From: Pedobacter cryoconitis
Lineage (GTDB): Bacteria; Bacteroidota; Bacteroidia; Sphingobacteriales; Sphingobacteriaceae
Assembly: GCF_014200605.1 (NCBI RefSeq)
Contig: NZ_JACHCE010000001.1
Coordinates: 1-64,000 of the forward strand
Direction: 5' to 3'
DNA: 64,000 nt
Every line of letters starts with the position of its first letter. The stretch's first letter is position 1. Both the position numbers and the translations under genes were made by a program. This document shows positions 54,413 to 63,766 of this stretch, in pieces. The notes beneath the pieces were generated by a model. It was given only the letters and a program-made list of their open reading frames with translations. It ran no database searches and was not told the origin of the DNA.

Positions 54413-55258
54413 TTACTTCAGTACATTTACTTTATACTTTTGGAAGTCTATGTCTGTAACGTAAAAGTATCCCTGTGCGTTTCCTGATACATTTCCATCT
54501 ACATTTACCGGTACACTTGAAAAAAGACCATTCCAGTCCGTTTCCAGAAAAACCCCATAAAGGTATTTTGCATATTGTTTAGAAAGCGAGAACTTATAGA
54601 TTGTAATTACATCTTCGCCCTTTAAAGAAAAAGTACGTTTAAGATTGTTCAGCGGATATAAAGAGTTCGGTGAACCTAAGAAATGAGTATAGCTGAAATA
54701 AAGTGATTCTGTACCGTCAAATTTTGAAGGGTTCCACGCTGGAATACCAGTATAACTTATCCACCATTTATTAGGATTAAGATAACCAAAAGTATGTTTA
54801 GGTATGGTACCATCATAATTTCCGTTCTCATTTTTCTTAATTTTAAAGGGTAAGAAGTCATCCGTAATATTCACTACCTGTCTTAATGTATCTACTGCTG
54901 TATAGGTCTTATTATTATAACGGATAGTCAGTGTATATGCCATGTTATAATTAGGAATATTAGGGGTATTTGCAGCAGAATATACGCCCGGGGTAGCTGA
55001 CTCTTTAAAAATTATATCTTTTTTACCATCATTAACAATCACAGTGGCTTTTGAAATCGCCAAAGGTTTGGCATCAAGCGTCAGAGAAGGTTTGGTCAGT
55101 TTTATAAACTGCGATTGTGTTAGTGTGTTTATTCCCCCTTCAACTGCAAGATCATATTCCCGTTTAGGTTTATCAAATGAAATTTTGTCCGCGTCTTTTT
55201 TACAAGAGCTGATTAAGCCGGTTAATAAAATAATAAGCAGAATATATTTCGTATTCAT
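54413..55258 (-). CDS. DUF4249 lipoprotein, partner of the TonB receptor
   Basis: 281 residues. A lipoprotein signal ends LISSC (about 14-19). The remainder is beta-rich and matches DUF4249 (LAVEGGINTLTQSQFIKLTK; VNDGKKDIIFKES). The family is encoded directly after TonB-dependent receptors in Bacteroidota and is thought to be a surface-exposed accessory, by analogy with SusD. It follows the receptor by one base. Confidence 0.88.
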   Translation of the reverse strand: MNTKYILLIILLTGLISSCKKDADKISFDKPKREYDLAVEGGINTLTQSQFIKLTKPSLTLDAKPLAISKATVIVNDGKKDIIFKESATPGVYSAANTPNIPNYNMAYTLTIRYNNKTYTAVDTLRQVVNITDDFLPFKIKKNENGNYDGTIPKHTFGYLNPNKWWISYTGIPAWNPSKFDGTESLYFSYTHFLGSPNSLYPLNNLKRTFSLKGEDVITIYKFSLSKQYAKYLYGVFLETDWNGLFSSVPVNVDGNVSGNAQGYFYVTDIDFQKYKVNVLK

Positions 55259-55259
55259 A

Positions 55260-57797
55260 TCAGAGTCTAAAACTATAAGCTATCCAGGGAAAAAAGCCAA
55301 ATGCATATTCTAAAGAGCCTTTCTGATCAATTGAAGCATCTGTTGTCAAATGATAATATAAAGGGTTTTTTCTATTATATAAGTTATATATTCCCACTGA
55401 TATTGTACTTGATAATGACCTTTTCCTGGACAAAGGGGTTTCCAGATGATATTGTCCCGAAATATCCAGTCTGCTGTAGTCTGGAAACCTGGAAGTATTC
55501 CTGCCTTCAAATATAGGTACATTTATCCCATCATGGAGATAATAACCAACTGGAAGGGTTAACGGTCTGCCAGAAGAGTAGGTGAAAAAAGTCTGCACTG
55601 AAAATTGCTTATTGAAAATATAAGAAGCACTGAATTTCAGCTCATGTGGGATATCGTAATTTGCAGCAAAGCGATTGCCGTCGTTTATTCCCTGAATTGT
55701 ACGGAATGCCCTTGAATAAGTATAAGCCAGACTACCTGTAAACTTGCCCTCTGTTTTAGTAATTTCGGCCTCAAAACCATAAACATCAGACTTACCAGCT
55801 TTAAGTTGATTTCTGATATCCGGATTCTGAATAATTTGTGCATGTCCGGTTAAGTCCAGCTGGTTACTTAACTTTTTGTAATAGGCATTTGCTGAGAAGG
55901 TGTAATTTCCAGGTGAATAACGGTAACCTGCAGAAAACAGATCAGCATGCTGAGGCGCAATTTGTGCAGAAGCAGGAATCCAGGGTTCTAAGGAAGAAAA
56001 GGCCAGTGTACTGTTCTGCACTAATTGTAAATATTGATAATTACGGTTATAAGTTACGAAAAGACGCTTTTTATCATTTAGTAAATAGCTGATATTTATC
56101 CTTGGCTCGGGGTTGATAAATGTCTTATAGTCATTCTGTTTGACCCTGTTTCCCTGCGAATCGAAAACATCAAGACGTTCCTGTGCATTCTGGAACATCC
56201 CCAGACGTAGTCCGAAATTCAATTCAAACGAGTTACTAAATGAAATTTCCTGGTTATAGTAAACAGCAGATTCTACAGATTTATCTTTTGCAATATTAAA
56301 TTCATTGCTCTCTTTATTTTTTGTCTGTCCCGGGGTAAACTGATGATAAGTACTTGAAAGCCCAAATTTGATCAGGTTTACAGGGCTGCTGTAAAAAGTG
56401 TAATCAGCTTTAACTGTGATATCCCTGACTCCGGTACTCCATTGACTTTTTTGAGAAAGTGTATCTGCATTTAAATCCAGCAGATTGCTGTAATTGCTAT
56501 AGATAGCAGAAGTGTTCAAAAATAACCTGGAATTAAAAATATGATTCCAGCGCAGGGTAGAAGTCAGGTTTCCCCAATCGTTGCGAAACGAATTTTCTGA
56601 TAATAGCCTGTCCTGACCAGCATACAAAGAATAATAAACACTATTATTCTTATTTATCCTGTAATTGGCTTTTGCATTAATATCATAATAAATAGAGTTC
56701 GGATTGAATAGTTTAAATTTATTCCTGAAAACATCCAGTAAACTTCTTCTGAACGCGATGATAAAAGAACCTTTATCTTTTACAATCGGGCCTTCTGCCG
56801 AAATCCTGGCAGACATCAAACTAACTCCGCCACTAAGATGATATTCTTTATTATTCCCTTCTGCCATCCGGTTAACGATTACCGATGAAAGCCTGCCACC
56901 AAAATTAGCAGGAATATAATCTTTATAGACCTGCAGGTTATTGATCGCATCCGGATTGAAAACAGAAACCAGTCCATATAAATGGGAAGGATTATAAACT
57001 ACTGCTTCATCCAGTAAAATAAGGTTCTGATCAGAATTCCCTCCTCTGATAAATAGGCCAGAACTTCCTTCCGAAATTGCTTTAATCCCATTCTGCATTT
57101 GTAAAGCCTTTACAATATCTGTTTCACCAGCGTAATAAGCTTTCATATCCAGTGTTTTAGAACTGTAATTCTGCTCATTCTGCAATAATGGATTAGGGGT
57201 GATGACCTGTTTAATTTTTATTTCGGGTAATAGCTTTGTTTGTGGGATCAGCTCCGTGTCCATTTCAATATTCTGATTGAAATAGATATTTTTTTGCTGG
57301 GTTTTATAGCCCAGATTTGAAATCAGTACATCATAGGTTCCTTCCGGAACGCTGAGCGAATAGAAACCATACTGATTGGTAACCACACCTGCCTTAAGTT
57401 CGGGGATATAAACTGTAGCACCAACCAGATCTTCACCATCATCATCATTAAACACATGACCATGAATAGTCCATACTGCCGGTTTTGCTCTGGTAATGAC
57501 AATATTATTTCCGATCACATTAAAAACTAAAGGTGTTCCCTTAAAGATCTTTTTTAGCGCCGCAGTCAAAGGGGTGCTGACAAAATGAAAAGCAGGTGTT
57601 TGATAATTTCTTAGTAAATCGGGATCAAAAGAAAAAGTTATCTGATTCTTGTTCTGCAATTTGGAGAGGACCCTGATCAAAGAGTCTGCCTTTAAATTCA
57701 TAGTGATCTGTTGCTCCAGAATGGTGTTCTTCTGGGCATAAAGTTTACCCGTTTGCAATAAACACACAAAAAGGAACAGGACAAAAACTTTATTCAC
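55260..57797 (-). CDS. TonB-dependent receptor with STN and carboxypeptidase-like domains
   Basis: 845 residues with a signal peptide. Domains in order are a secretin/TonB STN domain (about 28-80, MNLKADSLIRVLSKLQNKNQITFSFDP), which signals to FecR; a carboxypeptidase regulatory-like beta domain (about 112-195, GHVFNDDDGEDLVGATVYIPE); the plug (about 210-320, ESGNSDQNLILLDEAVVYNPSHLYG region); and a 22-strand barrel ending FPWIAYSFRL with a terminal aromatic. The STN domain and the FecR/FecI genes upstream show that it controls its own expression on ligand binding. The ligand cannot be read from sequence. Confidence 0.93.
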   Translation of the reverse strand: MNKVFVLFLFVCLLQTGKLYAQKNTILEQQITMNLKADSLIRVLSKLQNKNQITFSFDPDLLRNYQTPAFHFVSTPLTAALKKIFKGTPLVFNVIGNNIVITRAKPAVWTIHGHVFNDDDGEDLVGATVYIPELKAGVVTNQYGFYSLSVPEGTYDVLISNLGYKTQQKNIYFNQNIEMDTELIPQTKLLPEIKIKQVITPNPLLQNEQNYSSKTLDMKAYYAGETDIVKALQMQNGIKAISEGSSGLFIRGGNSDQNLILLDEAVVYNPSHLYGLVSVFNPDAINNLQVYKDYIPANFGGRLSSVIVNRMAEGNNKEYHLSGGVSLMSARISAEGPIVKDKGSFIIAFRRSLLDVFRNKFKLFNPNSIYYDINAKANYRINKNNSVYYSLYAGQDRLLSENSFRNDWGNLTSTLRWNHIFNSRLFLNTSAIYSNYSNLLDLNADTLSQKSQWSTGVRDITVKADYTFYSSPVNLIKFGLSSTYHQFTPGQTKNKESNEFNIAKDKSVESAVYYNQEISFSNSFELNFGLRLGMFQNAQERLDVFDSQGNRVKQNDYKTFINPEPRINISYLLNDKKRLFVTYNRNYQYLQLVQNSTLAFSSLEPWIPASAQIAPQHADLFSAGYRYSPGNYTFSANAYYKKLSNQLDLTGHAQIIQNPDIRNQLKAGKSDVYGFEAEITKTEGKFTGSLAYTYSRAFRTIQGINDGNRFAANYDIPHELKFSASYIFNKQFSVQTFFTYSSGRPLTLPVGYYLHDGINVPIFEGRNTSRFPDYSRLDISGQYHLETPLSRKRSLSSTISVGIYNLYNRKNPLYYHLTTDASIDQKGSLEYAFGFFPWIAYSFRL

Positions 57798-58793
57798 TTA
57801 TTTTTCAGCTAAGATATAATTTCCTTCCTTCTGGGTTACTTTGCACTGCAATGTTGCTGTAATAACTTTTAAAGCACTGTCTGGTGTCTGATAATGCAAA
57901 TGTGCCGTTAGTTTTCGTGTTTCTAATTGACCTCCATTAATGGTGATTGAAGTTTTATAGACACTGTTTAATTGTTTCACCACTTCTGATAATGGGGTTT
58001 CTGTAAATACAAAGTCTTTATCTATCCAGGATTTATAATTGAGATCAGTATTCTTTTCGGCTACAAGTTTCCCTGTGGCAGAAAAATAGCGGCCTGTATT
58101 GCCTGCGGTTAACCGGATTGATCTGGAAGCCAAATGCTGCTGTAAGGCAACTTCACCTTCTGCAACAGTTAATGTGATGTCCCGGTTATGTTTAATAATA
58201 TTGAAGCTTGTACCCAGGTCCAATGCGTGTATATCACCCAGATCTACCAAAAAAGGATATTTATCCTGATGTACAACTTTAACAAAAACTTCTCCGTTAA
58301 GCAATTGAAGTTTTCTGTTTGTGCTGAAGCTACGGGTAGCATATTTTACAGAAGCTCCGCCGTTTAACTGTACCTGCGTACCATCCGGGAGTGTAATATT
58401 TTTTATAGCGGCATTCTGCTCATTGCTAACCACTGTATAAGAAGTCCTGTTGATAAAATAATAACCTAAAGAAAGAACCAGCAGAACCGAAGCCGCAATA
58501 CTGTACCAGATTTTTGTATGACTGTCTTTTTCTTTCTGGAGCCATTTATCTTCAATCTGATCAATTTTCTGATCCAGCGCTGCCCACGAAGATTGAGCTG
58601 TATAAGGCTGGTCATTGTATAATTGACTAATATTTTGTTCAACCTGAACAAATTCCTGGTACGTTTTTTCATTCTGTTCACTTGCCGCTCTCCAGTTCTC
58701 CAGCAGAACTTTATGTGCAGGACTGATCGTATCGTCGAGATCATCAATAATTAGTGAATAGATAAACTGTTCGTTAGTTTCAAATGCTTTCAT
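57798..58793 (-). CDS. FecR-type anti-sigma regulator
   Basis: 331 residues. An N-terminal cytoplasmic segment (about 1-90) is followed by a membrane helix (about 96-112, WYSIAASVLLVLSLGYYF), then the FecR domain (about 118-215, with TLPDGTQVQLNGGASVKY and GEVFVKVVHQDKYPFLVD) and a C-terminal STN-like part (about 240-331). It holds the sigma factor inactive until the receptor signals. It abuts the receptor gene by one base. Confidence 0.93.
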   Translation of the reverse strand: MKAFETNEQFIYSLIIDDLDDTISPAHKVLLENWRAASEQNEKTYQEFVQVEQNISQLYNDQPYTAQSSWAALDQKIDQIEDKWLQKEKDSHTKIWYSIAASVLLVLSLGYYFINRTSYTVVSNEQNAAIKNITLPDGTQVQLNGGASVKYATRSFSTNRKLQLLNGEVFVKVVHQDKYPFLVDLGDIHALDLGTSFNIIKHNRDITLTVAEGEVALQQHLASRSIRLTAGNTGRYFSATGKLVAEKNTDLNYKSWIDKDFVFTETPLSEVVKQLNSVYKTSITINGGQLETRKLTAHLHYQTPDSALKVITATLQCKVTQKEGNYILAEK

Positions 58794-58803
58794 GGTATGC
58801 GTT

Positions 58804-59418
58804 TTATTGGCCCCAATATTTATATAGTATCAGTAGCAGCAATAATAAATTTTGCTGCTGTTTTTCCAATTGTTCTCTCAATTTCTGGAAGCCGTAAGTC
58901 AGATGATTTTTAACTGTTTTAATAGATATATTCATCTGTGTTGCGATTTCCTGTTGTTTCAATTTTCCAAAACGACTTAAATACATCACTTCCCTGCATT
59001 TTGGTGGCAAAATAGCCAGTGCTTTTTCCAGACTGTTCAGCAAAGATTCTTTTCTTTGTTTTTGCTCATTTTCAGTCTCATCCTCACTTACGACAACCAT
59101 GTAGGCATTTTGCTTTCCATGTTCAATCTTTTCTTTTTTAATGAAATTGAGTGAAGAGTTGATCACCGCTCTGGACAGGTAACTTTTTACCGAAGACTGA
59201 ACGTTAAGCTGTTCAGCCATTTTCCAGATGGTTAGAAACACATCATGCACAATTTCTTCGGCAACCGGTGCCTGGCCAGCATAGCGATAAGCCAAAGCAA
59301 ACAATTGCCTGTAATATTGTTTATACAGTCTTTCAAAAGCTTTTCGGTCATGTCTTTTTACCGCAGCTATGAGTTCCTGTTCTTCATCAGGAAGAGCGTA
59401 TTTTTGTTCTTTGCTCAT
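58804..59418 (-). CDS. FecI-type ECF sigma factor
   Basis: 204 residues. Region 2 (about 20-90: AFERLYKQYYRQLFALAYRY and AEEIVHDVFLTIWK) and region 4 (about 130-190: LPPKCREVMYLSRFGKLKQQEIATQMNISIKTVKNHL) are complete. The tail LLLLLLILYKYWG is hydrophobic. It directs transcription of the receptor block when released by FecR. It lies ten bases before the FecR gene and seven after the CHRD gene. Confidence 0.93.
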   Translation of the reverse strand: MSKEQKYALPDEEQELIAAVKRHDRKAFERLYKQYYRQLFALAYRYAGQAPVAEEIVHDVFLTIWKMAEQLNVQSSVKSYLSRAVINSSLNFIKKEKIEHGKQNAYMVVVSEDETENEQKQRKESLLNSLEKALAILPPKCREVMYLSRFGKLKQQEIATQMNISIKTVKNHLTYGFQKLREQLEKQQQNLLLLLLILYKYWGQ

Positions 59419-59425
59419 CCGGTTA

Positions 59426-59908
59426 CTATTTTTGTTTTAAGGTCAGTACACCAGAAATCTCTGGAGAAGAAGAGACCGTATTCATGGCCACAAACCATAA
59501 CCCTTTCAGTAAATTACGTTCCTGTAAAGGTGTCAGCGTGAATCCTCCGCTAATTTCCAGTACTGAAATCTCTCCGTTGCTTTTATAAATCTCTTTGACC
59601 AGTTCTCCGACTGAGCCTTTAATACCGCTTCTGATGGTAATCAATGAAGGTGCAATGTTTTTAAAACTAAGTACATAAGCTAATTTTTTAGAGCCTTCAT
59701 CATACGAACCATTTAAAATACCTGTACCTTCAGAATTTGTATTTGTTCCCTTTTTATCTATTCTGGCAGTAATTACATAAGCTCTTACTGGTGGGTTAAT
59801 CCTGGTTTCTTCTGATGATGAATTCTTTTTACAGGACAAAAACACAAAAATAACTAAAAATAAAACCTTCCCTAAAGCCGTGTATAAGCTTGATTCTCTA
59901 ACCTTCAT
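59426..59908 (-). CDS. CHRD-domain lipoprotein
   Basis: 160 residues. The N-terminus has a hydrophobic segment ending FLSC, a lipobox. A CHRD domain (about 45-158) follows, with GTGILNGSYDEGSKKLAYVLSF and GLWFVAMNT near the end. CHRD domains occur in extracellular proteins and in BMP inhibitors of animals; the bacterial role is unknown. It is seven bases upstream of the sigma gene and probably in the same transcript, an unusual companion for a FecI/FecR block. Confidence 0.85.
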   Translation of the reverse strand: MKVRESSLYTALGKVLFLVIFVFLSCKKNSSSEETRINPPVRAYVITARIDKKGTNTNSEGTGILNGSYDEGSKKLAYVLSFKNIAPSLITIRSGIKGSVGELVKEIYKSNGEISVLEISGGFTLTPLQERNLLKGLWFVAMNTVSSSPEISGVLTLKQK

Positions 59909-59945
59909 GTGATCTGATACAGAAGGCTAAAATACTAAATCTCCC

Positions 59946-60974
59946 TTAATTAAGTCTAAAAGTTTTCATACTTAGAAAACCATATTCCATAGAACGTTTA
60001 GTGTAAAAATTTTTATAATATCCCATTAAAAAGAAAAGAATAGCTCTGCCGATTACTTTATTAATTCCACTGTTATTTTCTGATAATTCATGAGAAGCTA
60101 TTTCGGCATTTACCGCATATATTTCTGCTTCTGCTATGGAAAGCGCTTTGGTATAAGGCTTATAAATCTGCTTGATTACTTTGCGGTTCAAATGATAAAC
60201 AGGGGCAGACAAACGGTAAGTATTTCCCTTGATATACTGGAAATCATGGAAGTGATAAAATACAAGATCAAAAGAATTCTCTGCCGCTGTCTCTTTACCC
60301 TGAATTGTGTGACCATTATTTGCAAAGGTGTATTGCTGTACATTCCATGGGGCTACCCCACCACCATGATTTTTTAAGACATGGACAGTATCAAAACGTG
60401 TAGTCCAGTCATCAAGATATTTCTGATCTCCGAATTTATTATCTTCAAAGCGGTTAAAACACCAGGTTATACAAGCATCTACCCACCAGTTCAGCACTTC
60501 CATTCCTTCAACCGTATTTTTGAAAGTCATAAACTGTACACAGTAAATACCACTGGTTAGTGACTGGTCATATTTAGGTGTATATCTGTGTTCAGTAATC
60601 AATACTGATTTCTGCCCCATTTCTGCCAGTAAACATGCCGGATCACTGAAAAATAAAAGGTCAGCATCAATATAAGTGCAATGATCCAGACTGTATTTTT
60701 CCAGGCAGTACTTAATTGTTGAAGAAGCACAGGTCCAGCAATACTCTCCGGCTGTACGGCCGCCTTTTATGGCCATAAGCCTGTCGTTTTCAAATGTATT
60801 CAGGCTGATAATACTAGCATGCTTCAATGCCATTTTGGTTAATATATCAAAGCAGTGGTCGTCAAAAGCAAAAATATACAAATGGAAATTTTCACTATGC
60901 TGTTCTAGTGAATTGTACATTGCCAGTCCGCGGGAAAGGTAAGTTGTATTGAATAGTGTGCAGAATTTAAGCAT
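59946..60974 (-). CDS. Glycosyltransferase, GT8-like
   Basis: 342 residues, cytoplasmic. The fold is GT-A: CTLFNTTYLSRGLAMYNSL at the start and the metal-binding DxD in YIDADLLFFSDP (D103, D105). HGGGVAPWN and VFYHFHDFQYI (about 208-250) resemble the nucleotide-sugar and acceptor regions of GT8 or hexosyltransferases of surface polysaccharide loci. Donor and acceptor are unknown. It overlaps the TIGR04325 methyltransferase gene by eight bases, so the two act in one pathway. Confidence 0.8.
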   Translation of the reverse strand: MLKFCTLFNTTYLSRGLAMYNSLEQHSENFHLYIFAFDDHCFDILTKMALKHASIISLNTFENDRLMAIKGGRTAGEYCWTCASSTIKYCLEKYSLDHCTYIDADLLFFSDPACLLAEMGQKSVLITEHRYTPKYDQSLTSGIYCVQFMTFKNTVEGMEVLNWWVDACITWCFNRFEDNKFGDQKYLDDWTTRFDTVHVLKNHGGGVAPWNVQQYTFANNGHTIQGKETAAENSFDLVFYHFHDFQYIKGNTYRLSAPVYHLNRKVIKQIYKPYTKALSIAEAEIYAVNAEIASHELSENNSGINKVIGRAILFFLMGYYKNFYTKRSMEYGFLSMKTFRLN

Positions 60975-61770
60975 ATCTTGATTTTTGAACTAAATAAAAT
61001 CCTTTGTCATAGCCAACTGGCTGATGATCAATGTCCATCAGTGATTCTCCTGCTACATAAGAAGTGAAGTCGCACATGATGGTGTAATCAGAAATAAAAT
61101 GATTTAGAAAAGATTCTTCATGGAAGAACCAGGCAGGGTAAGCGGCTTTATAAATTTCAGGTGGTACGATCTGAAGCGTTAAACGGTCTTGTTTACCCTG
61201 ATGAAAAGCAGTGCGGTCAAAAACAATAAAGTCAAAGTTATAACCAGCTAATTTTTCCAGAAAGAGATGAGGTTCAGGTAAATATTGTACAGATCCTGAG
61301 AGCAGGATCAAATCTATTTTCTGAACCTGCAGACAGGCCTCAATAGAAGAGAAGAATTTTAAATGGTCATCTTCAAAATGTTCTTTGCCTGCAGCGACAT
61401 AATGTTCCTGCTCCACAATATTCCAGCTGGCACAAATGTCGTTTCCAAGAAGGTGTTTAGTTTGAAAATAAGTACTTCCCAGTGATCCTCCAAAATCGAT
61501 GATATGGAGCGGTCTTTTGAGCGTTGCAGCACTTTTAAACAGACAGGTTAACAGCGGAAAAGGATGTATTATTTGATCAAATAATACAGAATCGCGTTCG
61601 TAAACAGCGGTGCCTTCCTTAACTTGTAATAAGGCGTCTTTGGTTTTATTCAGTATATTGACTGAACTGTAACCATCGACAGAGTTCATTAAGTCATCCC
61701 AGTTGGAATAGTTTCCAAACCAGCCATATGGGGACTTTTTAGATTTTGATGAAGAAAATAATTTGAACAT
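60967..61770 (-). CDS. TIGR04325-family methyltransferase
   Basis: 267 residues. The N-terminal PYGWFGNYSNWDDLM block and the SAM-binding IIDFGGSLGSTYFQ (D92-G98) identify TIGR04325, a family found in polysaccharide and surface-glycan loci. Acidic and Asn residues of the second half (DLILLSGSVQYLPEP) are typical of class I methyltransferases. A nested palindrome lies 11 bases upstream of the start. Confidence 0.87.
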   Translation of the reverse strand: MFKLFSSSKSKKSPYGWFGNYSNWDDLMNSVDGYSSVNILNKTKDALLQVKEGTAVYERDSVLFDQIIHPFPLLTCLFKSAATLKRPLHIIDFGGSLGSTYFQTKHLLGNDICASWNIVEQEHYVAAGKEHFEDDHLKFFSSIEACLQVQKIDLILLSGSVQYLPEPHLFLEKLAGYNFDFIVFDRTAFHQGKQDRLTLQIVPPEIYKAAYPAWFFHEESFLNHFISDYTIMCDFTSYVAGESLMDIDHQPVGYDKGFYLVQKSRYA

Positions 61771-61780
61771 TATAAGCTCT

Positions 61781-61819
61781 GAATAATCGATTTTTCATGT
61801 ACATGACAATCGATTATTC
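61781..61819. promoter_or_regulatory. Nested palindromes upstream of the methyltransferase
   Basis: GAATAATCGATT (61781-61792) and AATCGATTATTC (61808-61819) are perfect 12-bp arms. Their 15-base spacer contains a second palindrome CATGTACATG (61796-61805). No T tail follows on either strand, so it is not a terminator. It sits where ribosomes would bind. Confidence 0.6.
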
Positions 61820-61877
61820 AAAAGGTCCTATATGTTATATTATAAAATTGTTAGATGCATCAGGATCTGTGAGCATA

Positions 61878-63092
61878 TTAAAGTACCGTTAAATGGCAAC
61901 TATTACTATATTCTCTGTTTCCAAGGGCTGTAAATGTACCAGTGTTTTTATTCACTCTGTGGAGAGAGTAATTTTGCAGGATATAAACGGAGTTATCAAA
62001 AAATGCAACACCTTTATTATTTGTATTAGGCCAATCTCTTCCACCTAAAAGCTGAATGGTTCCGGTTTCTGCATCAACCTTATGGAGATAACCATTCTGT
62101 ACAATGTATATCCAGCCGTCTGCTCCGCTTGCCATGCCCTCAGTTCCTTTCCAGTCGGCATCATTTAATTGTATGTATGTTCCTGTATTTTCATTTACTT
62201 TATATAAATACCCATTTTCTGCTAAAAATAAATATCCATTATAAGCAACTATTGCATCAGTATTGGCCCATTCCGGATTTCCAATTATACTAAACTCTCC
62301 CGTTGTTGGGTTAACTTTATGAATACGTGAATTTTGGACTATATAAAGATAGCCGTTCGTTGAAGAGGCTATTCCTTCTGTTCCCTTCCAAATACCTAGT
62401 TCTCCGAGTAGGATGAAATTTCCATCCTTATCTACCTTGTGGAGGTTATCGGCTTGCACGACATATAAGTAATCATTTAACGAAGTCATCCCCTGGATGT
62501 TTCCCCAAACCTGTTCCGCAAAGTTCCTTTGTCCACCAGTAACATAATCTGCCTTTCTCATATTATAGCCACTTGGATTCGCCATAAATAAACGGGCATT
62601 TTGTAAGTTAAAACCCGAGCTGGGAGGAGGGGTTGGAGTTATGGAAGCATTGTAAGAACTATTTGATTCTCCTATACTTCTTACGTTACTTATAGGAACA
62701 CCGGTAGTATTATAGAAAATATATGAATACTTCAGGATTATTTTACCACCTGATTTTCCAGCCGGTAATGTTGCATTGGTAGTGAAATCCATAAATCCAC
62801 CTGAGAAATCACTTCCATTAATGACTTTTGGGGTAGATAGCACCAAATCCGGTTCGCCGCTTTTTTGAAAAACAACAGTTAATATCCAATCAATATTTTC
62901 GTAACCATAAATTTTCATGTCTCTGGCGATCGTTATATTTACTGCGAATGGTGTTGTTCCATTTGTGTTGACATTCAGACTGTTGGCATTGCTTAGATAT
63001 TGAGATTGGATTGCAAATTTAGTTAGGTAAGCGGCCTTTGCATTTGTTAAAAAAAAGAAAGGGATGAGTAATAAAAAATAATAATTCTTCAT
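61878..63092 (-). CDS. Exported beta-propeller-like repeat protein
   Basis: 404 residues from MKNYYFLLLIPFFFLTNAKA, a signal peptide; a longer frame from 63122 adds ten residues and lacks a reason to be used. After a beta domain (about 25-160) come about five repeats of about 46 residues, each with YIVQNGYLHKVDxxTGT and a WxGTEG or WPNT turn, the pattern of tectonin or six-bladed propeller proteins. Such domains often bind glycans. It starts one base after the stop of the lipoprotein gene. Confidence 0.82.
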   Translation of the reverse strand: MKNYYFLLLIPFFFLTNAKAAYLTKFAIQSQYLSNANSLNVNTNGTTPFAVNITIARDMKIYGYENIDWILTVVFQKSGEPDLVLSTPKVINGSDFSGGFMDFTTNATLPAGKSGGKIILKYSYIFYNTTGVPISNVRSIGESNSSYNASITPTPPPSSGFNLQNARLFMANPSGYNMRKADYVTGGQRNFAEQVWGNIQGMTSLNDYLYVVQADNLHKVDKDGNFILLGELGIWKGTEGIASSTNGYLYIVQNSRIHKVNPTTGEFSIIGNPEWANTDAIVAYNGYLFLAENGYLYKVNENTGTYIQLNDADWKGTEGMASGADGWIYIVQNGYLHKVDAETGTIQLLGGRDWPNTNNKGVAFFDNSVYILQNYSLHRVNKNTGTFTALGNREYSNSCHLTVL

Positions 63093-63093
63093 G

Positions 63094-63396
63094 TTAATCC
63101 GGATTATTAAGTTTATACTCATTTGCTTCCTCGTACCTGTATTTTATGGTATCATAACTCTCTGAAAAGACCGTATTAGGGATGTAGAAGTTCTTCTTTT
63201 CTTTGTCATAAAGAATTACGTCCTGAGGAACGTTTAATATGACTGATAAAAACTTTTTTAAAGCTGCTGGCTCGCCGGCTACTGATTTGGTATCTACACT
63301 GTTTTTAGAATCTTGTTTTAATTCTTCTTTACTACAAGCTGTCAAAACCAGACAGAGTGCGACTGAAATTGTCAGCGACAATTTTTTTAAATGCAT
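63094..63396 (-). CDS. Small lipoprotein, unknown
   Basis: 100 residues. The signal LTISVALCLVLTAC ends at a lipid-modifiable Cys21, followed by SKEELKQDSKNSVDTK. Residues of about 45-100 contain a short conserved-looking stretch, VILNVPQDVILYDKEKKNFYIPN. It is co-transcribed with the propeller gene, whose start follows its stop by one base. I do not recognise the family. Confidence 0.75.
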   Translation of the reverse strand: MHLKKLSLTISVALCLVLTACSKEELKQDSKNSVDTKSVAGEPAALKKFLSVILNVPQDVILYDKEKKNFYIPNTVFSESYDTIKYRYEEANEYKLNNPD

Positions 63397-63423
63397 TGTT
63401 TTTAATATTTATTGTTATCCTAC

Positions 63424-63482
63424 TCTTATAAAGATTTTCGGTTCCTCTTATAAACTCTTCTTAAAGCTATTGATCTTATAAA
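63424..63482. repeat. Three direct repeats TCTTATAAA
   Basis: Identical 9-base repeats start at 63424, 63446 and 63474, spaced 22 and 28 bases. Two copies at 22-bp spacing put the sites on one face of the helix, as for direct-repeat-binding regulators such as LytTR proteins. AT-rich sequence makes chance matches possible. Confidence 0.4.
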
Positions 63483-63766
63483 TGATGTTTTTATTTTCGT
63501 TGTTTTATTTAACTGACAATAAAATAATTGAAAAGTCCTATAAGAAAATCATTTAATTTACTCTAATGTTAATTTTTGGAATTTTTAATAGGATTGTTAA
63601 TATTTTTAGTTAAATATATTGATGTATTAATATGCTGGTAATTAGTGAGATGCTGTTGAGATAATTAGCTAATATTAAATATTAGCTAGAGAAGATAACG
63701 GAAGTGTTAAACTGGTTTGATAATAGCTGAACAGGTACTATCGAGTGGTATATTGCTTAGTATTGG

